From Chionis minor (Eukaryota > Chordata > Aves > Charadriiformes > Chionididae): DNA of 64,000 nucleotides. A program made the translations under genes and the position numbers. The notes beneath the pieces are model-generated. The model worked only from the letters and a program-made list of their open reading frames with translations, ran no database searches and was not told the origin of the DNA. This document shows positions 24,404-37,190 of this stretch, piece after piece (position 1 is the stretch's first letter; each line of letters opens with the position of its first letter). The stretch covers positions 231,971 through 295,970 of the forward strand of contig VZSF01000955.1 in the NCBI GenBank assembly GCA_013398295.1, written 5' to 3'.

Positions 24404-24750
24404 ACTATTAGTATGATTTAAAAAAAACAGCATGTAATTTTCACCACTGGATCCCTAAGTACCACCTGTCGTCTGTATATCTATTTTTGAGAAAGTAAAT
24501 GCTGCAGCTTGAAACTGTCCATACTGTTCTGTAACCCACAGTACCGAGCCAATTGTCAAGACTAACCAAATAAATCAACAAATAATAATTACTTTAGTGA
24601 TACCAGCTCATATTTACAGTGAACTATTATTTCAAATGACGTTTGATGTTTGCTACTATACAGCTATGGATTTATACATATTGTAACGTGCAATAAAAAC
24701 TAATATCAAAGAATAAAGGGAAATACGGCAGAGATGATGCATTTTTCTAC

Positions 24751-24770
24751 CTGAGTGAAATGTCTCCAGA
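24751..24770 (-). CDS. Possible microexon, 20 nt, phase 0 to 2
   Basis: The donor is TCAG|gtagaa. The frame needed for phase continuity reads SGDISL plus the first two bases of Arg, using a weak acceptor (ctagtaag). A better acceptor (tttacacag) at 24792 keeps the same frame open but starts in phase 2, which does not fit the exon at 24947-24988. The exon is listed because some element must bridge phase 0 to phase 2 between 24.9 kb and 22.4 kb. Confidence 0.28.
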
Positions 24771-24946
24771 CTTACTAGTGGTAAAGTGAAAACTGTGTAA
24801 AGTATCATAAGAAATGAGAATGAAATGGGGAAATCTCTTTCATTTGTGCCTTCCCTCTGTCAGTGAAGTTTTCTTACTCTGTGGGGATATATTAGCCATC
24901 AGGGAAAACTGATCTTGTATTTGAAATAGAAACAAAGCAAACTTAC

Positions 24947-24988
24947 CATTAATGCAAACTGACAATGGTTTTTAATCTCTGAAATATA
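24947..24988 (-). CDS. Small coding exon, 14 codons, phase 0 to 0
   Basis: The acceptor tttttttgtattttcag and donor ATG|gtaagt are among the best in the window. The only usable frame reads YISEIKNHCQFALM. It follows the exon ending at 29778 in phase 0, giving IDIKYISEIKNH across the junction. Both ends are phase 0 and the length is a multiple of three, so inclusion or skipping would both preserve the frame. Confidence 0.68.
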
Positions 24989-24999
24989 CTGAAAATACA

Positions 25000-27900
25000 A
25001 AAAAACCCCCCATTTTGCATGATTTATCAGAATTATGTATCTGGCAGAAGAAAGGATAAAATAGATGGATATTCCACAAGGCATCGGGTTTCAGAGGAAG
25101 CATAGTGCAAGATTCCTGTGTGTGCTGTCTCCATCTAGAATGCTTTCTTTCTATGGAGTCGTAGCCACCTAGTATTTTAAATTCCTCACACTGCACCAGG
25201 GTTATGGTACTATGTTACAAAGTTATTCAGAAACCTGATTGGCCATGTTCCTGCAATACATTTTCCTAACCCCAAGATAAAGATCCATGCATCTCTTTAC
25301 CCTTTAAACAAAAAAGCTATTGTAATAGCATGTAGTGTGATGCATGGCATGAATACCAAAACATGTACATGCACTGCTAAACTGTTTAAGTATGGAAGAA
25401 GTAGTGTCTAATAGCATCAGGAAATTGAAATTTAAAAATTTTTCTCACTCACTTATTTGATGAGAACTGGGCTGCTGACAGGTGAAGCAGAAAGTCATTT
25501 TTCAAGTTAAATGCCAAGTGGTTATATAGCATAATATTCAGTCAAAATTAACCACCTCACTGCTGCATTGACATACAGCATATTTAATGGCAACTGTTTC
25601 TGCAAAGAAAACTATAGACCTTGGGGAGTTCTAAGAAAATGGAAAGAAAATCTTACTAATACTTCAGTTACTTGCTTCAAACCAAGAACGATAGTGTGCC
25701 CTAACTCACGGTAGGGAGAACAAAACATAACTATTTGTCAAAATTATAAATATAATTTTATAGACTCTTCCACATGCAGATTGCATGTTTTAAGTCATCA
25801 GATGCGCAGACCTAATTTTTGAACCAGTTTGGATCCACAACACCATTTAAGCACAGAAGAAAGGCTTTCTGGAGCATTTTGCAAAGTTCTTTGCAATATC
25901 TCAGTCATAGTCTCGGGTCACAGTTCTGCAAAACCATGTCTATGAGCTTTTTGGACTGTCATTATCACCCCTGAGGACTTCACACAGCTCACCTTCAAGA
26001 CTATGGATTGAAAGCACAAATCTCTTTCCAGTGGGAGCTTTGCTTCAATCTTCTGGATTTAATCTTTAAAGCACAAACCACTAAAATATACTTTGCTTTC
26101 TGAATGCCTTTTGAAGTTATAAGTTGACTGCATAGCAGAGCTAGCCCTTAACCCAGGAACAGGCACTCTGGTTGAGGGATTGTTCTCTTTAATTGTGGGT
26201 TTTTTCATTTGGTTTTTTCATTTGTTTTTCAAAACTATTCCTTGCACACAAAACCTTCTTACTGGGATAGGCTATAAGGAAGTACATTTCTTCTTGTTAT
26301 GCCAAAAAACCCTGACCCATACAAAGAAAGCTTTATTGCCCAAATAATCACAGTGCATAAAAAGTAAATTCAGAGATAAAGGAAGCATAAGAGGGCAGTA
26401 AATAGAATTTTTAAATGAAAATAAACTCCTATGTGTAATAGCAAAACAGAGGGAACGGCAGGCAGTGGCACACTAAAAAACATATTAACTTCTTTTGCTA
26501 GCCTTTCCTCATAAAAATTTACACTCTAAGTGGTAAAATTAGAAAGGAGCAGAGCAGAAAAGAACACCAAGGAAATGAGCTTTGGTGGGATTTCCGGCTT
26601 TCCAAGAACATTTAAGTTGTGTTTGGATTTTCCTCCCCAGTGCCCTGGAGGGCCAGGCAGGGACCCTAGCATGCTCTCCCATCACCACCACCAATTTGGA
26701 TGGAGGCTGGGGGTGAGCCCCTGTGGACAGGCCCCCAGCGATGAGTCCCAGAGAGCTGGTCAATGGGAAGCACCATGGGAAAGGATGGAGAAAACACATG
26801 GGTTTTGGATGTTGCTTCTTGTGCCTCCCTTCTAACAGGAGGTGGGCTGCTGGGAGGCCCAGGGAGCAACGGGAATATCTCGAGGATAAACAGAGCAGGA
26901 AAAAATCAGAGATCTAACCCAAAGAAAGTCCTCCAAAACAAAGGCAGAGACAAACTCTTAAGGCCAAAGATCTGCCTGTCCCTTCTCATCAGCGAAGTCA
27001 GGCTTCATAAATGAGTATATTGTGAAAGGAGATTATTAAAGAGAAAAGCATAGATGGCTTTTTGTATATATCAAAATTCTTTCTTCTGCCTTGACAGGAT
27101 CAAGCAAATAATTCCTCAAAAAGTCACAGAGCTATTCAACAGGTGAACAGCTGCCAAGACAATTTGAAAACTCTACATTATGTTCCATCATGTAACTCAT
27201 GTTTGCTCAGTAAATATTATTCTCTTGGGACATCTCATGCAGAGAAACAGATGCCAGTTGATGACCCAACCTTTTCCTGGTCTTTCACTATTGTTTATGT
27301 AGAAGAAATACAGGTAGATATTTATAAATAGAAATTACTCAAATCTCACCAAAGTGATGTTTCCTTATGTTCCACTCCTTTTCTGTGCAATATAGCTGAG
27401 GTTTTGCTGGTTGAACTCCAGGGAGAGGGCTGGGTGGGGGGAGAAGAAAGATTGTAGTTAACGTGTATGAAACTATCTCAAGGATTTATGGTGTATGAGA
27501 AGAGTAAAAACCATAGATTTGTATAATTTTTACTAGAAAAAGATGTATTGAGCTGGCAGTAGCAGTAAGATGAAGGGAAATCATGAAATTCTTCACAGTA
27601 TTATATGAAAATTGTCAAAGTGTTGGGATGCCCTAATCATCCATGAGCCAGCTGAAAATAAAGTGTATTTATACGGGAATTTTTCAGCATCTTTGGACAG
27701 TAGCTTAGCTTTGTTATAAGTTGTAATGTTCCACAAAATACTGTTTATTTTATCTTGTCATAGAATACAGTAATAAAAGAATTGTAAATGTATCTTATTT
27801 ATCAGCATGTCTGCACGTTTGGGTTATCACAGGAGACATGGGTTGTTTTTCCTTGAAGGAACTGAAATGTCTAGTGGTTACTTTAGATGAAAACAGGAGC

Positions 27901-29770
27901 AACAAAAAGCACTACAGAGATATTCCTCCTGGTCGTTGAATGTGATGCTTCTTACCAATTATATCTTACACACAGTTATTAGAATATGGTTTAAGGGGGT
28001 TTGTGACAAAAAGAGAATACATCTGAAATGCACACCATTATTAGCAGTACCCAGTAATGTTCTATTGCATGTTGGAATTTATGTAATAAAAATGTTAAAC
28101 AGCCAGTGATTGGATTTGTTTACAGAATCTAAAGAGGGGAATTGGGATGAACCCATGAATAACTTGCCTTGGAGGAGTCTTTTCTAACTGGATACGGATG
28201 GATTGGGCCTGGAAAAAGACTGATTCAAAGTGACTGTAAAATATTATTCACTTATATTATTACTTGGAGTATACTGACTATCATGAGTAGGCTTCTTCAT
28301 GGTCAATCAATATTGCCCGTGTATTAAAATATTTTTACTGTGAGTCATGGAACCTGCTCTTGCAGAAGTGGAAAAAAAGGAAAAAAAGCACAGGAAAAGA
28401 AAATGATAATCCCTCCATGATAATCCCTCTCCAGAGAGTAGGCCTGGAGCTAAATTACCCACCCGAGAGCACTGGCTGCAGAACCCGTCCAAAACAGGCG
28501 AGTGCAATGCAGGAGTGAGCCCTGGCCACCCCAGCCCCATATGCTGCTGTGTCCCAGGGCTTGTTCCAGCGCACGAAGGAGGAGCCCTTGCCCACAAAGC
28601 AGTTTTGAAGGAGGCACTTCACATTTTGAAGGCACCTCTCTTGGGAAGACAGATTACAAGCACCCACCCCTCCACCTCTCAGCCCTCCCCTCTGACCATC
28701 TAGTCTCCTTCCCCTGTATTTCACTGACCAGATACACCTAACTACGGCTGTAAAACTTAAAAACTCCACCTGCATATTAATGACCCTGACTTATACATGT
28801 TATTTCCGCTGCAATATTTGTAAGCAGGAACCCTCAGGATTTTCATATCATTGCTTTTTCAGTTAAACAGCTCCAAGTTATTTCACTGGAATTGATATTA
28901 AATTCTGTAGCATGATGCCTCTCTGTGTGGATATGAGGATGTTTATATATATGAAGAATTTCTGCAGAACAATTAGCACTTATTAAAATCAATTATCTAT
29001 TACAATTGAATGAGATAACTCTGGAGATTAAATAACAGGGGAAAAAAACTCTAAAAAGAAAACTATATAGAGGCACTGCACCTAAAGGCAGTGCCCTACT
29101 GCAGGGGGAATGTGACCACATTTTTCCTCCCAGAAAGCAGAGATCAAACTTTTGGATGCGTAACAGCATTTAGTAGTAAGTTAAGAAAAACATATTCATT
29201 CAGCAATGCTTAATGCCTTAATTTACTTTCAATGTACTTTGAGACAGTGAAATCTGTATTTTAAGTTTTGATAAAAAGCTAAAATGAACAGAATTTTCTA
29301 GTGACACAACTAAAATTGGGAAGATGCATTAGCATGATCTCTAAGTGAATGACATGTCTCAAAATAAGTTTGAAATGGTAATTTCATTAATTCAGCATGT
29401 ATATGTGGTTTGTGCTATCTGACTAGAGATAGAGGTTGATGCTAATGTCTGTCCATTCATTTATTTGTTCTTTGAAATGTTCTTGTCTGATAAGATAGTT
29501 ATTTCCCAGTGCTAACTGTTACCTATAAATAATTTAAATCAAAGCAAGACTAGCAGTACATAAATGTTGTACCACTGGGCCTTCAATAACACATTTTTTC
29601 CTGTCATTAAAGTCCAAAGATATGGTAGTATCAAGAATTCATAAATGTAAATGTCAAAGTTGAATTTACAACCTTAACTGTGTCCCTCATGTTGTCATAT
29701 ATCAGTGATGTACAAGTGTATCGCTATATATGATTATTACTGATGGTTTAGTAGGTTGCTTTAAAGATAT
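25000..29770. other. Intron (about 4.8 kb), no exon seen
   Basis: The flanking exons join in phase 0, so no further coding exon is required. The stretch is AT-rich with one GC-richer part near 26600-26900 and a 14-bp tandem duplication (atgataatccctcc and a near copy) at 28403-28430. No mobile element was recognised. Confidence 0.55.
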
Positions 29771-29777
29771 AGAGTAC

Positions 29778-29831
29778 CTTTATATCAATCACTTCTTCAA
29801 AAATAAGACTTTCTGAGTTGTAGGTCTTGTG
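29778..29831 (-). CDS. Coding exon, 18 codons, phase 0 to 0; may extend to 29868
   Basis: The donor is AAG|gtactc. The frame ending SLIFEEVIDIK is open much further upstream, through LWVTVTLLKGQ and HKTYNSE, as far as a stop near 29877. Several acceptors fit: aaaggtcag at 29831 (phase 0, used here for phase), gggtaacag (phase 1) and gacaaag at 29868 (phase 2). The donor side and frame are well supported while the 5' edge is not. The long form carries a hydrophobic beta-like stretch. Confidence 0.6.
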
Positions 29832-30149
29832 CTGACCTTTCAAAAGGGTGACTGTTACCCATAAAGAACTTTGTCAAGAAAACTCCATACTAAGGGTTTT
29901 GCTTTTTCTTCTTTTTTTTTTTTTAAGCTATAACTTAAATAAGCAAATCACCAGCAAAAGCTACTGATTAGCTCCTCTTCTCCCTCTATTGTGAAAATAC
30001 ACTGATTAGCTCCACCACACATCCCACTCCAAATAACCCTGCTGTCGGTTTTGATACAAGACTTGAACTTCATTAATATGCAAGCCGTGCTCTTGGATTT
30101 TTAAAAATTATCGTACCTGGATGGATTTGTGGAAATATGAAGCATTTAA

Positions 30150-30236
30150 AAAAAAAAGCACAAACCAAACCAAGACCAAAACAACCCAAAACCACAAAAC
30201 CCAAAGACCACAGAAACCCTCAAACCCCAAGCAAAC
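30150..30236. repeat. A/C-rich low-complexity tract
   Basis: A run of A is followed by degenerate repeats of the type CAAAACC/AACCC (for example aaaccaaaccaagacc). The opposite strand reads as a T/G tract similar to 20120-20200. It resembles decayed simple sequence. It produces a spurious long ORF on each strand. Confidence 0.75.
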
Positions 30237-31033
30237 ACTACTGCAGAAACAGGCAATATCAAGGGGTTTTCTTCTCCCTGGAAAGTACTGCCATGTTGTT
30301 TCTGGCTTATGCTTAAATGAAAAGAATGGGTCAGGAATACCACAAAGTAATTTAAAGGACTTAGACTGCAATACATAGGATTGCCCACAGCTACACCTTG
30401 CAATCACCCAGTTCATATTTTAGGTCCTGACATAAGAGTTCATAGTATTTTACAATTCTATGTTCCATGTCAGTGGCTGACTGTGGAGTTGAATATCAGT
30501 CCTATTTAAATCTGCAAGAAAATAGCTGCAGGTGACATAACCTTTCATGTAGTACCACTGTGTACATATACAAATAATTGAGGCTCTTGACCCTGTCTAC
30601 GCACATACAACTGTAAGTACAAACTTGACATTTTGATACTGCTTGTAGCCTTTCCCGTTGTTATTTTCTGTTTCAATAATCCATTGCAGGTAGAAAAATG
30701 AAAGAAGGAAGCATGAATGATTAATGCTGTCAAGCTAAAATAATGTATTTAGAAAAATCTATAAATCTGTTATTTGTGGCATTTTAAAACTAAACACGAC
30801 ACTCTTCGGTGCCATTCAGCCTATTTTACAGCAGATAAATGTAAACGTTTTGCAGAAACAATGGCAGCATAACCCTTTGAACACTGGTTTTGGCACCAAA
30901 AGTTAAAGAGATCGGCTGTAAACTTCTGCAGATAAGTGAATATTGAACACAGGTGAATATTCATACAGTGCTATTAATATTTAACATATATGTATGATGC
31001 AAAGTGAATGCGAATAAACTGTTGTTCTTATAC

Positions 31034-31108
31034 CTGCCTGCCTTTATCTTCCTGACTATGTCCACACGTGGACTGTTGCCTTATCTCTACTATTTTTCCA
31101 GCTTGCCT
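31034..31108 (-). CDS. Probable coding exon, 25 codons, phase 0 to 0
   Basis: The acceptor is cacctttcagtttacag and the donor is CAG|gtataa. Only one of three frames is open. It reads RQAGKIVEIRQQSTCGHSQE and then DKGRQ, a charged Gln-rich segment plausible as a disordered loop. It fits in phase 0 between the exons at 34349-34435 and 29778-29831. The amino-acid content is less distinctive than that of the helical exons, hence moderate confidence. Confidence 0.48.
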
Positions 31109-31596
31109 CTGTAAACTGAAAGGTGTCTGGAACGGACTACATTCTTGAAAATATTTAGTACACCTACCATTCTGCCAGACAGGACAATGTGCCTCTTTAG
31201 ACATTAGATATATATGTTTATATTATATATCAATATTTTGCTGTATATTTTGTAGCTGCCTTAAAATTTGAACCAATAATGGGACAGCTGGACAGCTGAT
31301 GACTGATCTTGGATAGTCAGAATTTTTCTTAGACTATATTTGCCTTTTAAAAAAGAATTGTGATGGAAGAATAGGTGTCCCATTTGCCCTCCTTTCTGGG
31401 ACCAGCCCCTGCACACCAGCCCAGCCCTTATTTGACCAGTAATGCAGGTGCTGCTGGCCAGGAGCTGGGCATGCACTCGCCATCCCAGGCTGGGGGTAAT
31501 TCCCTGGTGATATGCTATGCATACGGTAAACCATCAATCCACTTGTGTCCGAATGAGATCTTTGCACAACAGAGCAGACATTAAAAATCCTATCAG

Positions 31597-31609
31597 CCCC
31601 CCCCCCCCC
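31597..31609. repeat. Homopolymer run of 13 C
   Basis: A C run, interrupted only at its end by G, sits between two near-identical words (tatcagcc before it, gatcagc after it). The short flanking repeat suggests slippage within a small duplication. Confidence 0.85.
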
Positions 31610-31799
31610 GATCAGCACTTGGGCTGTTTTCTTTCACCTCTGAAATGACAGTCAGGCAATCAAGGCAAACATTAGTGCATAAACAAGATATTCTTCTTTA
31701 AAGTAGTTAGGGGCCTTTCATGCTAACAAGACATTTTCTCACTACGAAGGCAAGAGTGTACAACAAAGCCACAGCTATCTGCTAAAACGTCTTGGAGAT

Positions 31800-32010
31800 G
31801 TTACATTTGTTACGTGCTCTAGCAAGTCATTTAAAATTAAAGTTAATTAAATTAATGTGATATTAGCCCAATTGTTTCACTTGATAAATCTGTAAAATCC
31901 AAAGCACGCAGCTCAGATTTCAGGAGACAAGCGAATTAGCAATACATGTAAATGATCATAGTTTGCAGATTCAAAAAATAATTAAAGCAGATCTATAGCT
32001 TGCAGCAAAT
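31800..32010. promoter_or_regulatory. AT-rich enhancer-like block with homeodomain cores
   Basis: The block is dense in TAAT/ATTA cores (gttaattaaattaatg, gcgaattagc) mixed with non-repetitive sequence. This composition is common in conserved vertebrate developmental enhancers. It has no coding potential. Conservation was not tested, so this is a composition-based suggestion. Confidence 0.28.
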
Positions 32011-33717
32011 TTCACCTGCAGTCACAGCAACTGAAGTGCTCTAAGATGCTGCTTACAGATAGATATCCATACTGCCCTTGAAATGTTACTTCAGTCTTAA
32101 GAGACAAGTAACTATACTTTCCATTATATTCTGTCCCATTTTGCATACATTATTTTCATCTCCACTGTGCTTCTTTATGGTCAAAAAGTCTTCTTAAGTG
32201 CTTCCTTAAGACTATGTATTAGATCTCACCTGTGTAAAGACCTTCTCACCTACTAGATGTTACTCTCTAAGATAAGTAACTTTGCAGTTGTTTTTCCAGT
32301 TAAAAGTCTGAAGAAATTATCATCACTAATTCATGCAAAAGTTAGAATTTTTACCTAAGTCATGCCAGGTGGCAACTGAAAGGAAGTAAATGTCTTTGAA
32401 AATCAAAATAAAATTATTTTATACTGTGGAAAATATTAATTAAGATAAAATTTTAAAAAATGCAAAGTAAATACATACTGTTGAGAGAAGAAATTAGTTT
32501 CTTATATAAGCAAGTTTATATTGTAGACTTTTATGTTTTTCCTTCAGAAAAAGAGACTTACAGTTATTTCTGTGATTTTCTCTATCTTCAGTTTGAAGAG
32601 CTGTGTTTCCCAGAATAGGTTGCTCTCTATACTGCTGTTAGTGTGTCCAGCCGCTATTTAACTTCTCAGACTAGAGAGTGAAACCCAGGATAAAAACTGC
32701 CATATATAAGGATGAAAAGCAACATAGGCAAAAGGTTTTGAATTAAGTTTGCAAATGTAATCTATTGGAGTGCACCCGAACTACAGAAACTTGCTTGAAG
32801 ATGCTCACTTCATGCAGCCAATGGGGTTTAATAATTTAAAATTAACTAAACTCTTTTAGTATAAAATGTAATGGCTCTGTCAGAACCGAAGTGCAGAATG
32901 CTAATTTAGGAGTTTAAATAATAACTCTGAATAAATGGAAATGTCATTAAAAGGAAGGTTTTTTCTTTTTTCTTTTTTTATATTTTAAGTGCATAAAGGG
33001 ACACCTTGAATTAATATAAGTCATTAAAGATGCTCCTAGACTGAGCAAAGACTTGCAAATGTCAAAACCCTGAGTGAGCTAGAAAGAATTTAGCTCACAG
33101 TTGAAATATTCTGGGTCATAAACATGAACATGTTCATATTGAAAATACTGTAAAACTCATATGTATGTTTTGCAAATCACAGAGTTCATAGGGAAGTATC
33201 CATATTTCTGCAGGCAATATTTTTTGAAGGCTAAGCCCCCTTCTGGAAATTCATCTGTATGCACATTGGTGCTGGCCATCTTTGCCAGTCACGCCTCTGC
33301 CTCCTGTTCGCGCTCACGCGTTTGAACATCCATGTGAAGCTTGTACGGAGCAACTTCCCTTCCTCACCAGCACCAGTGAATGTGGGCATCAGCAGGAATT
33401 TTGGCCAAACCATTTCCGACCATGAGCAGCATGTGTGGCTGGTCCCAAGGAGACATGTGCTCTGGGGACACACACAGGAGGGTCGACGTGCCTCCTGCCA
33501 GCTCTTGCAAGTCATGGGAAGCAAGTCCTAAGGGTACCGAATAAAAGACACGGTCGGGTTCGTTACCGCTGTAGAGAGACTCTTTTCCTAATATTTGAAT
33601 TTAAAAAAAATTAGGAAATGAAGTGCAAAATGTCAGAAGCGTTGAGGAGTCCCCGTGGCAGAATTTAGCTCACGGTGCTGCTCGGTGATTCCCAATGGAG
33701 ATTTCCACTCCGAAGAA

Positions 33718-33738
33718 GAGTGCCAGAGAATGGCACTC
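33718..33738. other. Small perfect inverted repeat (8-bp stem, 5-nt loop)
   Basis: GAGTGCCA and TGGCACTC are separated by gagaa. The hairpin is too short for a microRNA precursor and the flanks do not extend the stem. Confidence 0.75.
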
Positions 33739-34348
33739 CGCAAGCGTGATTCAACACTCAGGCCAGCCTTTCTTGTGCTTATAGCACTCCTAGGTTAGAG
33801 TTGCAGTCTATTTCAAGACTTAAGAATACCAGAAAGGAACATCCCATGAAGACAGAAGTCCAATTGAAATGGATGGTGGAAGCAGGCCGGACCCCTGAAA
33901 ATGCTGTTTCTATATGGCATCTTCTTTTGTCAGAAATGTAAAACACCATCACACCACGGCGATACTCTCACCCAAACATCCACTATCACTTGGCCACAGC
34001 CTTTTCACTGGCCCAGTGCTATAGGCCTCTCCCTAACGCACCACCAGGGCTTGAAACGTGTCTGTAAATAATAAAGGAGAAGAGGTTATCTTTTAATTAC
34101 AGAAAGAAGCAAAGTATTCCATTTCATATAGAAATAGACACCTTATATGCAAAACAACTCCATGACCGGGCAAAGTTCTGAAACTAATTTCTTGTGACTC
34201 TGCATGTTATGGTGAGACTTCCCACTGCCTCATGAAGTGCCAGCTCCCACCAGAGCTGTTGGGAGACCTGTTGCCCACGTGGTTTCTCCAAAGCTGGTCC
34301 CTCACTAGGGGCGTTGGTTTTGATTTCCTTCTCCTACCACCTGCTTAC

Positions 34349-34435
34349 CTTCACATGGTCTTTGGGAACCTGCTGCTTCTGAGACTTCCACTGCTCTGTC
34401 AGAAATGGACTTGTCATCTCAAGTGTTCCCATCAT
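34349..34435 (-). CDS. Coding exon, 29 codons, phase 0 to 0
   Basis: The acceptor is aatctttattcag and the donor is AAG|gtaagc. The frame reads MMGTLEMTSPFLTEQWKSQK and then QQVPKDHVK. The double Met at its first codons could allow an internal start, but the good acceptor just upstream argues for an internal exon. The opposite strand carries a 144-codon ORF that is only its shadow. The composition shifts from hydrophobic to charged, as at the end of a helical unit followed by a linker. Confidence 0.77.
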
Positions 34436-36769
34436 CTGAATAAAGATTTACATTCAGCTGCCGGAGTCCAGGAAGACACTGTATGTCTACACGTGCCCTT
34501 GCATACGATATTGCTGAGAATCAAACTACTATGTCTGCTCTATTCCAGTTCTAGCTCTTTCCACAGAACCTCTCTCAGGTTTTTATGGTCTTTGTTCTCA
34601 CGATTTCTGGATTTGGGAACACTAAACCTACAGTACCATCAGTACCATTACTTTTTACAATGTTAGTATATATCAACGTAAATGCTCGTGTAGACTACAG
34701 ATCGCTTTCCCCATAGTAAACTTCTATGACAACCCTTTATTTCTGGCTCCAGCTAATAAGCTTCTATGCATTATGTGGTGACAGCAAACAGAAAGGTGTT
34801 TGGAGCAAAAACCTGGAGGACATGAAGAGGACCTCCTTCTGCTGTACTGAAGTTTTCTGATTAAAGCCGAAAGGAATGGCTTCTTTGCTAATTGAGAGGT
34901 AAAGACTACACTTGTGCCACGTCCAAAGGATTCACATGTGAATCCCACTCATTCCAAACATGGAATAATATTCAGAATTTATGTACAGTGGTACATTTTA
35001 AGTGAAAGTTCAAGCCCACGATACTGCACAGCATGCATGGATTCTGCTGGACTGAAAGACAGCAGGAAACAAATGCACCCATCTGGCCACATAAATCAAT
35101 CACTGAAATCTGAAGATACACCCACAGAAGGGAAAAAATGATTAATAGGTCTGTGATGTGTAAATTTTTATTTAACTCTAAAATCACACTAGAAATCGCT
35201 TTTTTGAAGAACACCACGTCAAGGACATGAGGACTTTGTACTAGTGAGAATCTTCTAAATCTGTCAGAAGAGGCAGGGCAGATTAGAAGTATGCAGTGAA
35301 TCTGGAAGCAGCAGCTGGAAGGGTGGCAGTGGCTGCTTTGCTGCCATTCCTACCCGTGCACGGTGGACATGTGCCACCCAGCGCCGGACACCACAGCAGG
35401 CGGTACCACAGCCCTGCTGCGAGCCACTCTCACATTTTGGTTTAAGTGATTCTTAGGGACTAAACCTCATATTACTTTAGCTCTGCACCTAATTCTCTCA
35501 GTAGGTAACAAACCCCCACCGCAGCATCGTCGCTGTTGCAGAAGCGGAGGGACCACAGGCTCTGCTGACAGCTCAGGACTAAATATGCGGCTTCCATTTA
35601 CTGCAGCCAGGAAAGCCCCCAAATATTTGAGAAGGCAGGCAGTACACTCCGCACAGAGCTCAACCTCAGAGTTCAGCATTCTTCTCCATATGACCTCAAG
35701 CTGTTTCTCCTGGCAAAGGGTCATATCTGAGGTAAATCCTTTTGAAAGAAGACTTCTAAGCTGAGAGCTTGGAGGAGACACTCCTGCATCTTCTAGTCAT
35801 GATCTCTCTGCCCGCTCCATCTGGCATGTGGGACATTTCTGCACCTTAGATCTACTGACTTGCCTTAAAAGAAGCGTTATACTAAATCCACTCCCAGGCA
35901 CATTTTGCCATGAAAAATGCAGTGTTTTGGCTGACTTTGGCTCATGGTTCAAGCGTGAGCTCCTCGGAAGCCACCTACCTCAGAGACAAGCTGGGCTCTC
36001 ATTAGTCACTTGCTAAATGAAGCCCTGACATTCAGTCTGTAGCACTGTGAAACAGTATCTCACAGCTTTTGGGTTTTAATTTCTAAAACTTTGGACAATA
36101 TTTTCATCTCTCAAATTGATATTTTCCTGCCAATAACATGCTGATGCCTTTTCAAGCATCTCTGTGGGTCACTTGGCAGGAACACAACCACGCACTAGAA
36201 CACGGATGCGGCTGAATCCGTTGACACCATTAACAAGTTTTGTCATTCCACAGGAGTGGTAATTGCCTCCACTACGTTTCAGGACCAGAAACAGCCATCT
36301 TAATCTAAAACAGCCCGTCTTACCAACGGGAAGGCCTTTTTAAATTGGCTGACACAAAGCTCACCCCTATCTTTATCAGCATTACAATAAATAAATGATT
36401 ACAGTCAAAGTACTGCCACTATTGTTATTAGCAGCCTGCAAGCGAAAGTTGAATCAGAAGAACACTGAAGAACGAAAAAACTTCTAATGTGCATCTCTCT
36501 TTCAACTAATTCCACTGGAGAACACGTTACATGCTCACCAGCACAATGTCTCCAACCTTGGTTCCTGTCACTGTGGGCATCCTATTTACAATCACTGCCA
36601 CATTTTTTGTCTGGTTTTTTTTGTCTTCTTTTATTCACTGACTTCTGCAAACCTTTGGGAGGAGAAATGAAGACTACTATAGCAGCTTTTAAATTGACTC
36701 TTATATTAAGAATGTTATGTTTTTTATATCCACTCTGAAAGGGTAATATGAAACTTATGAAATATTTAC

Positions 36770-37190
36770 TAAGTGTGATGCATAAACAACAAATCACCTC
36801 TTTTCCATTAAATATTTTTTGTGAAAGATATTTTTAATAAAATACTGCAGCTTGCAATTTAATTACAATGAGTAATTAAAACTTAGAGGATAATCATTTT
36901 TGGCAAAAAGTCAGTTTTTGTTAAAATTTTAAGATAGAAAAAAGATGCATATTACGACCATAATACTGTTAGTAATTAAGATAAATGCATCAATTATTAA
37001 AGATGCAAACATGTCAAGCAAGCATAACTAATTATTTGAGCATGTTAACAGTTGTTTAATGTTAACAAGCAGTGAATTATTAAAGACCCCATGTGTCACA
37101 TTTTGGACTGCATAAAATATAATGTTCTGGAAGGGTTTATGATTTTCAGGTTTTTCTTAGATCTTTCCAGTCAGATAAGCAATAAATTTA
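36770..37190. promoter_or_regulatory. AT-rich block with many homeodomain cores, candidate enhancer
   Basis: About eight TAAT/ATTA cores lie within 420 bases (for example gagtaattaaaac, agtaattaag, atcaattattaaag and aactaattattt), embedded in unique sequence rather than simple repeat. There is no exon signal. Such clusters are typical of deeply conserved noncoding elements near or inside host genes. No alignment was available, so this rests on composition. Confidence 0.35.

Noticed and set aside
32355..32375. 21-nt element with an excellent acceptor (tttacttcctttcag) and donor TAG|gtaaaa
   Set aside because: Its only open frame has phases 1 to 1, which cannot fit between the neighbouring phase-0 exons; another frame ends in TAG.
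34232..34666. 144-codon plus-strand ORF
   Set aside because: It is the antisense shadow of the minus-strand coding exon at 34349-34435 and its flanks.
35979..36012. Candidate exon with donor GAG|gtaggt
   Set aside because: The frame open from the best acceptor ends in TGA directly at the donor and the other frames are closed.
36319..36343. Candidate exon with donor TTG|gtaaga
   Set aside because: The phase-0 frame required by both neighbours hits a stop after two codons.
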